Part shown: positions 1 through 13,000 of the stretch, piece after piece | How the letters are laid out: each line of letters begins with the position of its first letter | Numbering within the stretch: the stretch's first letter is position 1 | Notes under the pieces: model-generated | Database searches by the model: none | What the model was told of the DNA's origin: nothing | Seen by the model: only the letters and a program-made list of their open reading frames with translations | Made by a program: the position numbers and the translations under genes | Assembly: GCF_949628215.1 (NCBI RefSeq) | Contig: NC_134277.1 | Location: 121,746,963-121,810,962 of the forward strand | Reading direction: 5' to 3' | Length of the DNA: 64,000 nt | Origin: Phalacrocorax aristotelis | Taxonomy: Eukaryota > Chordata > Aves > Suliformes > Phalacrocoracidae

Positions 1-75
1 TGTGAAGACTATAGCAGACAGGTTCAGAAATCCTTGGACAAACTGAAAATGGAGGAGGACATCAGGATGCTATGA
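1..75 (+). CDS. Partial C-terminal coding piece of an unidentified plus-strand gene
   Basis: Frame 1 is open from the window edge and ends in TGA at 73-75. It reads CEDYSRQVQKSLDKLKMEED and then IRML, a charged, heptad-like segment that would suit a coiled coil. No convincing donor follows, so it may be a terminal coding exon. An alternative is the weak donor CAG|GTTCAG at position 21, which would splice in phase to the exon at 403. Product not recognised. Confidence 0.35.
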   Translation, partial: CEDYSRQVQKSLDKLKMEEDIRML

Positions 76-402
76 TACAGCATCTTCTAACCGTTGAACA
101 TCTCACTGTCTACCTATTCAAAATATTCACTTACCGGTACAGTTAACAGTCAGTGATGTTGAAAACTGCCACTTTTTCTGGAGAAGTATCAGTAGTGCTT
201 ATGCATTGATTAAAAGCAAAGTAAATAGATTTTATTGCAATATTACAAGATGCTGCTTTTCTCAGGTTACAGCTCCTTTTGTACTTAAGTGCATGAAAAT
301 GAGAAGTTAAGCTTTAGGGTGCTGCGAGCACTGTGGGGTGGCAAGATCACAGGAGAAATGCTTTCTGCTGAAGAATGTTTTGGGGTCTTTTTCTCCCTGC
401 AG

Positions 403-474
403 GAGAGCCACACAGAAGAGCATGAAGGTGAAGAGCAAGTCCATGAACAGCCCCAGCAGCAGGAGGAGTACTGA
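403..474 (+). CDS. Terminal coding exon of an unidentified plus-strand gene
   Basis: A very good acceptor (TCTTTTTCTCCCTGCAG) precedes an open frame ESHTEEHEGEEQ-VHEQPQQQEEY ending in TGA at 472-474. The composition is Glu/Gln-rich and disordered. It could be the last exon of the gene entering from the left edge, or an alternative last exon to the piece at 1-75. I do not recognise the family. Confidence 0.5.
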   Translation, partial: ESHTEEHEGEEQVHEQPQQQEEY

Positions 475-3380
475 CTCACCCAGCGTCTCTGACAATTTTC
501 GTTTTGTGTGAGAACTTTCTTCTGGAGAACGGAACATGTGTGGCCTCAAACTTGAAATCAGTTCACTCCCAGTCTACCATTAACATTTATGTACCATAGT
601 GAGTGCCAGCCAACCACTGCATTCTGTACCCATACTTTGCCAAGATGCATTTGCAGACGTCTTCTTTCAGTGTATCTTCCCAAGAGAGGTTGTAGGGCTA
701 CATCACCTACTGTACATCACTGCAACTTCACCACTTGGCTGCTTGAGATTTGTTCTGCTCTTTTAAAACAAATATATATTTATTTTTTTTTTCCTTTTTC
801 GTCTTAAGTATGGTACACTTGTAACTTGTTCTAACATATTTATATTGGCATTTTGTGTGGCAAGAAGTACCGTACCACTAGCTGTGTCTCTCACTTTGTG
901 GTGCTTTCGCGTTTTTTCTAGTACATCTACCTTGGGGCATAAATTCGGTTGAACAATTGGAATAAAGGGATACAGTGGAAGTCATACTCAAGCCATAACG
1001 ATGAGGTGTGTTGTGGAGGAAAATGCTCGTGTTGCTCATGTTTGTTCCTTTCCTGCCTTCACAAAATGGGAGGCAGAGCATCTGTTTCACTAGAGGAGAT
1101 TTAAACCCCTGTGTTAGAAAGCTTGTTAGAAAGCTGCGTGGTATGTTTTTTGGCTTATTTCTGGAGGAACAGACATCCACTTAAGTTTTTTGAAAACCCT
1201 CCCAATTTCCTGACTAGTCAATAGACATTTCCCAGCTTTTCTTCCTTCCTGAGGAATCCAGTCCCAGCCTCCAGCTTCAGCTCTGCCTCCGCAGAGCTCA
1301 GTGCTAAAGGAGGAGAGAAATCTCCTTGACACAAGTGTAGCTGCAGGACACAATCTCTGCCGTCATACGTGGCTTCCCACCCCTCAGAAGAGGACAAAGT
1401 AGGCCAGCCATTTCTTTTCGCTATCCTTCCCCCCTCTGCTACCCCGGCCATACAAATATGGAAGACACAAAATTTCCTCACTAGTGCAAGGCATGGGGAA
1501 AAACCAGGAACAGCACTAGCCCAGAACCCCCCCAGACTCCCTTTAAAGTGGTGGTGGACACCTCACAAGTGGTGAGGCTGCTTCTGAAGCATGGAGAGGC
1601 AGTGAGGAGTCTTCCTGGAGACACAGCACGCATCAGAGGGGGACCAGCTGACTGAGGGACACAGAGCAGGTTCTGCACTTGGCTGACCTTCCTCTGGTGA
1701 GGCCAGCACAGTGCAGAACCACATTGGCCCTGGAGGTGTCCGCAGTGAGAGCGTTCCCTTCCAGTGTGGTCCCATCACCCTGTTCTAAATGATGGTATTT
1801 TATAAACAGAAGTATCTTGAAGTGTATAAAGCATTCCTTATTTTTCTCGTAAAACTGTGCATTGTAGTCTCTCTGAATATTTAATGCTTGGTATGCTTGG
1901 TCTCTCACTTGATTTTCCTAATTCTGGATTGTTATGCTGATTTAGCAGGTACACGGAAGTCCAATCCCAATTGGCAGTCACTGAAAAACTCCAAAGCCTA
2001 TTGAACAGCTTAGACCTTCCAGTGCTCCTAAAGTGTAAGTTCCCAGCTTACGCTTCCATAGAAGGGTTTTCAGTTAATCAGCCCCCAGCACTCACACGCA
2101 TGCGCAGTTTTCTGTTCCTGATCAGTCTTTTGCAGCTAAGTGGCTCTTACTTCAGGGCGAGATCCTGGCTGTTGTGTTGCACCACACACAATGTATAAAA
2201 TACTGTTAAGCGTTAGAACAGGTATTTCCAGTTCCTTGATTGCTTCCCCTGCTCAGCAGAAGAGTTTCTGGACCCTGCGGGCTGACGGTTTCCCAGCCCT
2301 GCCTCCAGCACTGACCTCACGTCCTACCCGGTGATGAAGTAAAAGCACTGCAACCTGCAGGCCAGCGCTTTCCTTTCCTGCTGCAATTGGTTACAAATAC
2401 AAATAAGGTCTGGTTTATAAAAACATGTATATTCCAAAATAAGTGTTTCCAAGAATCACCACAAATGGGGGAATTGTCATTTTTGTTGTATTTGTGTTTA
2501 TTAGAACATATGTACTTATTACAATTGTCATTGTAATAAACAGTAGTTCTTCATAATACTGTTGAACCGAAGAGCAGTTAGTAATTTTTTTCCAGTCTCC
2601 AGAACGTCCTTTAACCTGCATGGGATCTGTGATGGGGCAAGGCGTTTGGGATCAGGCTATGAACTTAATTTCATCAGCACCAGTCTCTGCTTACTGCAGT
2701 TCATCCTTCTGCTAATACTCGAGCAGACACGTGGAGAGCACTTTGAGGGAAAATGTTTCTCTCTAGGTGCGAATGGTTGGTTGCTGAGCTCCCTGGAGGG
2801 TTCGTAGCCAGGCTGTCGTGCCTCTCTCCTTTTCTCTCTTTGAAGCACATTTCTAAAAAAAATTTTAAAAAGCTGAACTTCATTTCCTGAAAATTCCTTA
2901 TGTCACATTTCTGGTCTGAGGACCACAGCTCTCTCACTGCTTGTATCAAGGGGGAAGTGACTGACGTAGGGAGCCGGGGCAGTAAAGTACCTCGTGGGCA
3001 CTAGAAATTTGGCTGTGCTGAGGGGAGAGCGATGCTCTGAAAGGGGAAAGGGTTGTCCTTCTTCCCCCACCCCCTGTGAGTAACCCATTATTCCGTTATG
3101 GTTTTAATATGCATTTGTAATTATCTTTACTAAATAGCACACCATAAAGCTTTGGTTATATATTAAATGTAAACTGAAAGGAATGTAAACATGTATTGTT
3201 AATTATAAACAGATAAGTAATGGCATAATAGATACAAAAAGTCTTATTCAGATGTATCAGTCATTTTACATTATCCACAGATTGTCGCATGGTAGAGTAG
3301 ATTTTTGTCTGAATATGTGAATAACTTGACTTGCGTTTATCTTTTTACATATTTAATAAAAAAATATATGTTAAAATCTG
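475..3380 (+). other. Probable 3' UTR of the plus-strand gene
   Basis: No coding exon was found here. AATAAA signals lie at 961-966, 2535-2540 and 3355-3360. The last is followed by AT-rich sequence and is the likeliest distal site. Which site is used cannot be told from sequence, so the UTR may be shorter than marked. Confidence 0.4.
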
Positions 3381-6300
3381 TCTAGCTCTAGAGACTATTC
3401 AAAACATTCTAAAATAATACTTTTCTGGTTTAAATACATATTTTTACTTCATTAGTGACTGCATATGGGAGCAGGGAGGAAAAGGCAGCTGCTTTAAAAA
3501 AGAAAGTTCACTTTTTCTATGTGTAGGTAGTATCTGTTTCCCCAAGAGCTCAGCAACTGTATCCCCTCCTGCAAATTAAAAATGAAAATGCATTGTATGT
3601 ACATGCATGTAAACAGAACATTCTTCTTTATGGTAAATGCTTTGTGATTTCAGAATACTAGATCTCTTGTTGTATCTCAGTTTTGAGGGGAAGAGAGTAC
3701 TAGAGCAAGGGCACCGAAGCTCCCAGTGGACTTCCCTTGCAATGGTCAAGTTGGTCAGGTATTCAGGGATGCATGTTCAGTGCAGTACCTAAAAGCCACC
3801 CATGTTTTAGATTAAAATATTAGGTTTTTTGAAGAAAATGAGGAAACTTCATTGTAATTCTCATAGCTCTGATCTGCTGGAGCATGAGCAATGTTGCTGC
3901 TGTAGTTGCTGCTAAATCTCCGGGGATTTGAGCCTTGGCTCCGGACCTTTTTCTGCCATGGGCTGAAGCTACCTGGTCGTGTCCCACCACCAGATGGTCA
4001 GGTATGATGGTTTCTTGGACCATCAATTATCAAGCAATAATGACCAGGAGTCCAGCCTAAGCCCACCCCACTGCCTTCGGGTATCACTGGGGCTGAGCCA
4101 CTGCCCAGCCCCACTTAGAGAAGGTTTCTGGTAGAGGGATGAGGGATGAGGACAAAGCCAGGACCAGAAGAGCCCATTTTCAACCCAGGTGCTCAGACGT
4201 GGGAGATTGGTGCTAGTGTAGTTGATTTCCATAAGACTAGCGGGAGGCATGTATTTGGGCTAGTGCGAATACTCAACGGCATAAAAAAGTAATGTATTTT
4301 CCAGTTCAAATAGTTGAAAACTTCCTGCCACAATGTTGTGACCAAAAAAAATTGCTGTTAGACTGTTGGGTCATCATACTCTCACCTGCCTTTGCAAAAT
4401 AAATTTGTGACTATACTGCCCTATTAACAAAGCATTTTAATTCACATTCATTGAACCAGTTACCATCTAAGATGGGTAACAATTCAATATATACACACTG
4501 TGCAATACATGATCTGGTTTTATACTTGTCATTATAGAGATCATAGTGACAAGTTGCTTTAAAAAGGAAAGTTATTTGCCGTGTCTTTCTATAGAATGTG
4601 AAAAAGCTGTCTGGAGCTTAATTTCCTTTAAAAGTTATACTGTATTTCTCTTTAGAAAGGTACAAGTGCAGGCAGGTTGTGGCAGTTCAAGTTTTATAAT
4701 TTCATTTAATTAAGTACTTCAAAATTCTCCATTACAGTGCATCAAACTGTGCTGCTTCTGTGACCCTTATTTCCAACTGTTTTATAAATAATGCAAGACA
4801 GAGGGAAAAGGGAATCCTGTCCTTCAGAGTTCCTCCAGTACAACCACATTCAATCCAGAGGTATTTTTGTTCATCTTATTCTAATTTTTTTCTTGTCAGA
4901 ACTTCCTCCCAATGCTTTTGATGGAAAGGTTAAATATAAGCTGTTGAAATAGGTGAGACACTTGTGGCAGTGTATCTGGTATTGGATGTAGTATTTAACT
5001 TCATCAAACAGATTGCAAGGGGCGTGCCTACATCAAACTCATTGTCCCCTTCAAACGCAGTCAGAACTACCTTTTTTAGCATCCCTCATTAAATAAACAG
5101 CCATCAGCCGTACTCTAAAAGAGTCCTTGGGCAGTTAGGGAGTGCCTTGGTGGAGACCCCATGCTCCGTGGGCATCGTGCAGGGAAGGGGCACAGCCACC
5201 CCACCAGCTGGGAGGAAGGCTGGAAGATGCCTCTTCTTGTTCCAGCTGCAGCCCCAGAGCTCAACTGCAGCAGCGCTGGAGGGTGCGGGAGCCTCCCTTC
5301 CCTGCAGGGCTCTCAGCAAAATCTCGACCCAGCATTAGCAGGATGACCTGTGTCCTCTGCCTGACTCGAACCTTAAGCTGCTTGAACTGTGATTGTAGTA
5401 TGATGCTCATTTGCGGGGTGGGACCCTCAACATGTTCGTTTGGTAGGTAGAACGTACATACTTTCAAACCATAAGAAACTTTACAAGTTCATGTGGTGTT
5501 TCTGCTTTGTGACGAAGGGAAGCTGATGTGCAGGGTTGTCCTCTGGTGCCAATGGTAAGGGCTGCCAGGGGAAATGAGCCCTCCCGACATTGTCGTGCAC
5601 CGCCTACTGTTAATAGGCGGTACAAAATTAAATTGAAGCTGTTCACAAAGATATGGCTAGTCAGTGCTCAGCCGAAAATATTAATAGGAGCTACTGATGT
5701 ACGGGTATGTTAACCAGGGAGAAAATGATCAGGCTACTGATAAAGCCAGAGAAATGGTCTAAGAACTGAAAAAGGTGAACTTAAGCCTCAGCAGCTCAAC
5801 AACTGCGCTTCTGCCCTGCTTCTGGCAAGTGATAGTTAACTAGTTAATAAACATGCCAGTCAGTCAGTCACATCCCTCTGCGCAAGAAATGTAATCTAAT
5901 GCTTACCTTGGGGAAAGTGGACAGATTGTTTCATTAATGCTTCAAGGCCACAGAGTCCCTCTGGCTAGGGCAGCGTATGAAAAGTGATGAAAACTCAAAT
6001 TCCTACTCCTTCCTCCAAGGCACGCAGGAAACCTACATCTATTATAGATGAAGCGAGTAGTTTACATCTGCATGTAAATGTATAATGTCTAAGGAAAGCT
6101 TTTCTTATCTCAATTTTTTTTTTGTCGTTATCTAAAACCACAAGAATTTGTTTCAAGCACACAGGCAAATAATTATTTGCTTAGCATTTTGCACTGATGG
6201 ATGAGGTTTGACTAACTAGTTTTGCAGTGAAATATGAGAATCTTCAAATGTTCGTTGGCCAAATTTAGTCTCAGCTGGTTATCTTTGCAAGGTATATTGC

Positions 6301-6945
6301 TTGTTGCTACCGAAATATCAACATTGTGCTTGTTACTGCCTAGAAAATAAGTATAAAGGCCAGCAGCTGCTGTACCGCACCTGCATTTCTGACAGATACA
6401 GGTCAGCTGAGACTCATCTTAACGCTGGGGAAAAAAGTCATACGTTTCCAAAACACTTTACTGTACCCTAGCTTCCTGAGCTCATTCTCTTTTCTTCACA
6501 CATTCATCTGAGGTTAGGAAAAGACTGAATCTACGTAAGCTCTTCAGGAGGTTGCATGGAAGAAATGAGTTGTGAGAAAATAAATGTGGAAAATGAAGCA
6601 GGCACAGATGTCTGAGTGGGAAGGACACACAGGGAGGGTTTGCATTGCCGGCGTCCCACTGGTGACTAGGCTGGGCAAAACCAGTGCTGGTTATAAACCA
6701 CCAAGGATCTCATGTAACCCAGCATGGATTTATCCAGTGCTTTGGACACAGTGGCGAGGAGGAAGACAAAAGCTTCAGAGCAGATAGTAACATGGCATTA
6801 GTGAACAGAATAAATATTAGCAGCAGAACAACATGGTAAACACTTCTCTGCCGGACAGGAATCTTCCTCTGAGATGATGCATCTTGCTGCATAGCTTATT
6901 GTCGCAGTGGTTTGGCTATCTGGAGTATTCTATTCTTTGGTTATT
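3381..6945. other. Spacer between two convergent gene ends
   Basis: Lies between the likely 3' ends of the plus-strand gene and the SELENOI-like gene. It has a GC-richer patch at about 5120-5350 and another AATAAA at about 5093 on the plus strand. No exon with good splice sites or recognisable product was found. Confidence 0.5.
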
Positions 6946-6967
6946 TTAATCAGATTAATCCCAACTA

Positions 6968-6973
6968 TTTATT
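6968..6973 (-). terminator. Polyadenylation signal AATAAA of the SELENOI-like gene
   Basis: TTTATT on the plus strand is AATAAA on the minus strand, about 60 nt after the stop codon. Cleavage some 15-25 nt further would give a 3' UTR of only about 80-90 nt. No second AATAAA on this strand was noticed close below it. A longer UTR using a variant signal cannot be excluded. Confidence 0.6.
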
Positions 6974-7033
6974 ACATCAGAAGAGTTGTGAATCGCCACA
7001 TCAAGTCTTACAGTCTGATCATAGTGCAAGCGT

Positions 7034-7099
7034 TCACTCCTGGACACGTTTCTTCAGGGAAAAGATGTAAATGTTCAAGTGCTCACTCAGCTGCCTCCC
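7034..7099 (-). CDS. SELENOI-like: SELENOI-like exon 10, C-terminal tail and TGA (residues 368-388)
   Basis: The acceptor GATTTCTCTTTAG follows intron 9. The exon reads GRQLSEH, then [14 protein letters not shown] and TGA. SELENOI has KQLSSH, FQIYPFSLRKPNSD and then Sec. The TGA at 7036-7034 (codon 389) therefore aligns with the Sec codon with no gap. Beyond it the frame reads only T-L-A-L before another TGA, with none of the SELENOI end. I read the first TGA as the real stop, as no SECIS was seen in the short 3' UTR. Confidence 0.88.
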   Translation of the reverse strand, partial: GRQLSEHLNIYIFSLKKRVQE

Positions 7100-10000
7100 C
7101 TAAAGAGAAATCACGGAGATTAACAACCAGTTTTGTACATGCTTCACAATTCACCATCTCTCCTCTCCCGGTCAGGGAGGGGAGGACCTGACCACAGTCC
7201 ACATGTATTTGGGGACCTATGAGTACATGGGGACCTACAAGTATTCAAGCAAGAGAGCTGTGGTCTTTACATTCCTCTTGCAGCACACTGAGGGGAAGTT
7301 AAATCGCTACAGACCAGATTCACAGATGACAAACTGTGATGGAGCTCAGCCCCCTCAGTCAATAGTGAATTTTGACCAGGTATTTCCATTCTGACCTTCA
7401 CTGACTGGCCTGTATCAGTGCTGGGGTAAAATCTGCTATGATGCCAATGTCTGCTGGCAAAAGGCTTCTTTCAAAGAAAAATCCTTACATTCTAATGGTT
7501 GTTATTTTAAATTAAATCTTAAATCTTAAGATTTAAGTATCTTAAATAAAAGAATGCTGACCAACTCTCTGTGAAATGAGATCTTTGCCAGGCAAAGGGT
7601 TTTATCTAAAAGCAAACCTCCATTAAGACACTTTCCTAAGCATTATTTGACAATACTCTTTAGAAAAAAGGGCATTAACTGAGAAAAAATGAATTTAAGC
7701 AATAATTCAGATGACAATAAATGACAAAACTGATACCTAGCAGACAAAACAATGCACTAGTAAGACTGAATGAACTGGAGAAACATTCATGTCTCCAGTT
7801 TGGGAGATGCTAACAGAGGGCCAAGAAAAGATTAGAAACTGGGACACGTATTGTGGTTGCAGATTCAAATCAAAGTTAATCTGATTTTTATGAATTCTAT
7901 TCATGGCATTTTACCCTCCTAATTTTTTAGTCAAGTAATCTCAGGAAGAAGAAAGGGAGAAAAAGGGGTGGGAGTATTCACACCATGTGGGCTAACTGCT
8001 ACATAAAACCAGCCCATAAGTATTCCGACTGTAATGGGTTTAAAGCCGAAACCAGTCGCCTACATTGGAATAATTCAAGTCACTGAGGTTGCTGCATGTG
8101 CAAAAAGGCACTGCCTGCAGTAAACTGATTATTTTTTAAACTTTTGACTAAATAAAACAATACAAAGGAAAAAAAAAAAACATAACTGAACATTCAGACT
8201 CCTGGAAAGCATTCCTAGACCCCATCTTCCTCCCCACCCCAGCACAGCTCTCCCGTGGCCACTTTGGAGGTGCCCACTCACCACGCAGACCCCGTAGTGC
8301 ACGTGGGCGGCCGTGAGCAGCATGGTGAACATGGCGAGCACCGCTTCTTCCATCCAGCTCAGCAGCCCAGAGATGGCTGCGTAGACCACCAGTGCCAGTG
8401 GGAAGAGGAACCAGTGGAAAAGCTCTGGCCGGGTGCTGCTCATCTGGCAGATGATCACCTTGCACTGTCAGAGCAAAAGGCGCCAGGTGAGAAGTGCTGG
8501 GTCAGCCTGGGGTCTGGGCAAAAGTACATCCATTTTCTCCACAGGTTGCTTTAGGTGAGGGGAAAACAAGGCTAGAATTCAAAATGGGGCTTTTTTCCTG
8601 GTGTGAAGACTACTATAGGTGCACCTTTGTGCCTTATTGCCTGTGAGTCTTAAAGGTCTTTATTACAAGTAATTTAAAATACACACTTATATTCTGGAGA
8701 CAATGTTTTGACACGCTTTGCTTTATGAGCCAAAGCACACCCTCACAAAAAGGGAGTTGTTTGACACCTCACACTTTCACACAGGCTCGTAAAGTTGTGA
8801 TCCCAAATCAAGTGTGGCACCACTTAATCACTGGGAGGACATACTGGTATTTTAATCCCATGGCATGACGAAAGTATATTCTGGTTCCTTGTATAGAAGG
8901 GAGGGAAGGTAATATATGCCACTTTTAAATCCTGTTTTTCTTTTCTAGCACTCCTTCATGTACTAAACCACCATTTTCTTGGCTCAATCATGGCGGTGGA
9001 CTCCCTGGAGATGTAGCTGGGGGCCCAGGGAAAGGGCTCCCACTCGGCAGAATGGCAGAAAAAATGAATGTACGGTGCATGGTTTAACTGAAAGCAATTA
9101 GCTTAATTTTACTGAGTTCTTGAAATTTAATTAGTTGAGTTGAAGTTCAGATTTTTAAAACCAGTTAAGTGCACCAAAGTGTTTCACCTGGATTTGCCTC
9201 CTTAAGAAATGTCTCATGTACACTATTCTTTTTAAGGAAAAAAAAAGGAATTTAGGCACAGCTGAAATGTTTTTTTGATGTAAGTTTCTATCAAAATTTC
9301 AGTGTGGTTAAAAATAGATTTTATGTATCCTGAAAACAGTAAAAGAATGAAAAATTCATTCCCAGTGCAGTGCCTGAAAGCTTATGACAGCAGCAGGGGT
9401 CTGACCATAGGGAAAAAATACTGGATTTACTGTATGTGCTGTAGAAGCTGAAGAATGCAAAAGTAAACCATGAAAAAAATAATAAACTTTCAATAATGCA
9501 AGAAGTAAGCATTTGTACCTAATGTAAATATTTTTGCTTACAATGCATTATCAGTACCGATTCTGAATTTTTTTAATAACACTAGTTTTATGAATCCATT
9601 GGGAATCTTTCCAGAGGGTATCAGAAATTGCTAAACATATTATAATTATATATATATATATTTATATATATATAAATTATATATATATAAATTATATATA
9701 TTATATATATAAATTTTTTTATATAATTTATATATAATATATAATAAATATATAGTTTTTCTGGCTGAATAATCGCACCTGTCCAGAGGTTGGATTTCAC
9801 ATTGTTTTAAACTGTTATTACACTGTGTTAAGTACAGTACTCAATTTTTCATAAAGATTGCTTATTAATATCTGGAGTAATTCACCCTCAGTGTATCACA
9901 GGACTGCAAAATGGACTATGCGCTGTTCCTTATTACCCCTGGTCCTGAAGCACTGACTCACACTACAAGTGAGGCAAAAACAGCGTTAGGAGATGAAAGA

Positions 10001-13000
10001 GCTGGAGTTTGGAGAGGCAGACTGGAAAGAAAAGGTAAGGCTGCAGGACTTTGCTCTGCACTTCTCCATGCCCTTCACCCACACCTTGCAATGCTACCCT
10101 GCTCCTCCTGAATTTAAACCTCTAGCAGCTGTGGCTGGTACCCCTGGGTAGGTCCTTAGCATCTTCTCTCTTCCCATCTCCCCGGGGAAGAGCTCCCTCA
10201 GTCTGAGCTGCCCCTGCTACTCACCCTATCATTGCACAGCTACGAGGCCAGGTCTGAGACCAGGCATTTAGCCCAAGGGATCTGCTGGGCAACTAAACAT
10301 GCTGTCAAAGGCATGAGACATTCAAGCTACTGGCAGGTAGAGACACATGAGCTGCAGAACAGATAATGGAAACCCAGTGTGTCAGAATATCATGAAGAAG
10401 AAAAGCATTGCCGTGACAAGCCTTACTCTGAAGCTGGAGGAAACGTGTGTGTGTGTGTGTGTGTATGTGTGTGTGTATAAGGGACCAGAGGAGATGAAAG
10501 GAGATACAGGCTTGTTTTTCACTTTTAAAATGTTATAAATTCCAACTAACACCCATACATTTTTAATGCTTGCTTTTAAAATGTTAATAATTTCCACTAA
10601 CATGCATACATTTTTAATTCACGCAAACCGTTAACACTGGAGTAGATGTTTCAGTAAAAGCAAAAACAAGGCCTGAAGAATATGTGTTGCATTCCCTGTT
10701 TAATAAACCGTAGTCTACAAAGAAACTTCTGGTTTGCCATACCATTTTATTTCTGCAAGCATCCTGCCACAATTGCTCTCAGTTGGTTAAGATGTATGTG
10801 CAGAACCTGCCATCTGCCAAACTCTGAAAGCACCTTCCCCACTAGTATGAAATAACTGTATTGCTCATTTAGCAATCTACACTGTCCTCTTAAGAAAAAG
10901 GGTAGACTAAGTAATGAAAAAATGCATACAATAAAACTTATACTTCTGAAAATAACCTAACTGTTGTCAGATGAAGTCCTTAAGATGGAACCATTTGATT
11001 TGTGACCCTCAGAAACATACATTTGTAGGCTACATCTAACAAGCATCACAATTATGATTTCTCTTCCATTCCTGAATACAAATTTCTGGATGGGTTATGC
11101 TTTCTTTTTTAAAATCCTGCATTTTCAAAGAGCGCTCTCATAATGCAAGGCACTTCAAGCCTCTCACTTTTTAAATTGGATGTAGTGTTGCTCAGTGACA
11201 CAATTGTAGATGGTGTTGGAGACTATTTTCCTCAAAATGACATTAGTCACTATCCTTTAGGGTATTTTAGCGTTAAATGGAGGAATACCTTTCTACCTGG
11301 CTGCAGACTCCTTGCCTCTCTCCTGGCAAGAAGAGTGGCGAAGGGCCTACTCCGGCAAAGAAAGCCCTGGGTTAACTGCAGTGCTCAGCATTACTGTTTG
11401 GCTGACTTTGTTATTGCTTCATAGAGGTTTATGTTGCTTCACAGGTATTAAAAGGGGGAAATTGGTCACAATGATGTGGTATGGGTGAAACTAACCTGTG
11501 GGCAGAGGGCCATCGCAAGGCCTCTGCACCTCTTTATGGCTTTCCCTAAAAACTGCTTATTCTGAACAGTGATAGGAAAATGCAGGATCAGCTGAGCTGT
11601 AAGATACAGGAATGCGTCTACCACACTAACGGGCACAACTGCAGGTGAAGGCTACAAGCACCCCTTACTCTTGTTGGTAAATCAATGCTTATGTTGAGCT
11701 TTCTTTGACTTTCGACAAATCCCCAGTTCTGCCTATGTATTGGGGAATATTTGTTACATTTCTGGGAGTAAGGGCTCCCCAGGGCTGTTCATAAACTCCC
11801 CGGAAAAAAAAGAATGCTCATTAAAATGTTATGCTGCAGTAAAGTAGGTATTGCAGTACTGTAAGGGTCCAGACAACTGCTGTGGTGTATTTTTATACAT
11901 GAGAGGATAACACAGAGGTAGAAGAGCGGTGAGATTCCAATGAGTTTTAGCTACCATTTCTGTTCCCTTTTGTTTATTCACATAGAAATAGAAGGCTAGC
12001 TCTAAATAATACCACCACCACTGACAACAACATACTTACAATAACGTTTGAGAAAGCAACCCCAACCATCCATAAAAACAATCTTGGTTGCTTTGCTAAT
12101 ATGTTGCCTGGAGATAAAACCACCCAGACTGTAAGAAGAATGAACAGCAACAGAGGTGACACAAGAGGTAGGAGTCCTTCATACAAAGAATCATTCTTCA
12201 GCGTTTTCTTTAAATGTGCTCTGTAAATAAATACAATCATTTTATGGAGTAAGAAAACTTATCCGTTCCATTTCCGCACAGTAACTTCGAACTCCAGCCT
12301 AAACTCAGCCCAGAAATTCATCTTGCAACACAACTACCTGTGCAAATGTGCTAGATATCCAGACATTTTACTAGAAATGTTAACATTTATTTCTGGGATA
12401 AAATTATATAGTTTTATTCCGGTAGCTTCTGGTCAGCTTCATCAGCTCATCATTACACACAAAGTGAGCTGCAGTAGCTCTGTTGTCATAGTTGTCATCC
12501 AAATGATGACTGCAGGCTTGTGGTGAATTCAAAGTATCTATTTTTTTAGAGGATGAAACTCCTGACATGAGGCATGAAATTACTTCAGCCAATATGCCCC
12601 ACGTTTTCAGTGGCAACACAGTCAAGCACATGGCTGGCAGGTGGGGTTGTTTAGGTCCAGAGCTGATGCTTCTAGACAATCCTGCACCATCACCAAACTC
12701 CAGGCTAAAGGGGAGGCTTTTTTTGCTAATTAGAGGACAGGAAAATTAATGATGCATTGTGTTTTCTTGGCTATTTTAAGCTGTCTTTTAAAGGTAGTAA
12801 TATTAAATACATTAAATTACTGTATTTTCTGTCAGCTAGGAAAAAGGTAATTGTAAGATCAAGAGCTTCTGCATCTATCTTGCATCCTTCTCACTCAGGC
12901 GAAACTCATTGAGAGGTTATAAAAGGCGTAGGAGGTTCCATTTACTGAAGTTCACTATCATTGAACCATTTCTTCACACCAATAGTTCAGAAGCGCAAGT

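Larger units (their letters stand above)
8465..12039 (-). other. Intron 8 of the SELENOI-like gene
   Basis: Carries the AT-rich block, the TG microsatellite and the short tandem duplication listed separately. No interspersed element was recognised. Confidence 0.8.

Noticed and set aside
5871-5906. Possible alternative last exon of the SELENOI-like gene containing TGA after an HF and LRR stretch
   Set aside because: Similarity to the SELENOI tail is weak. The exon at 7099-7034 matches far better (QLS-H-x-x-IY-x-FSL).
6337-6381. Another acceptor followed by VRYSSCWPLYLFSRQ and stop
   Set aside because: Only chance-like resemblance to the tail. It lies beyond the AATAAA at 6968.
7034-7070. SECIS-like ATGA...AA...TGAT pattern just after the TGA
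   Set aside because: It is too short to form the required helix and lies only about ten nucleotides from the TGA.
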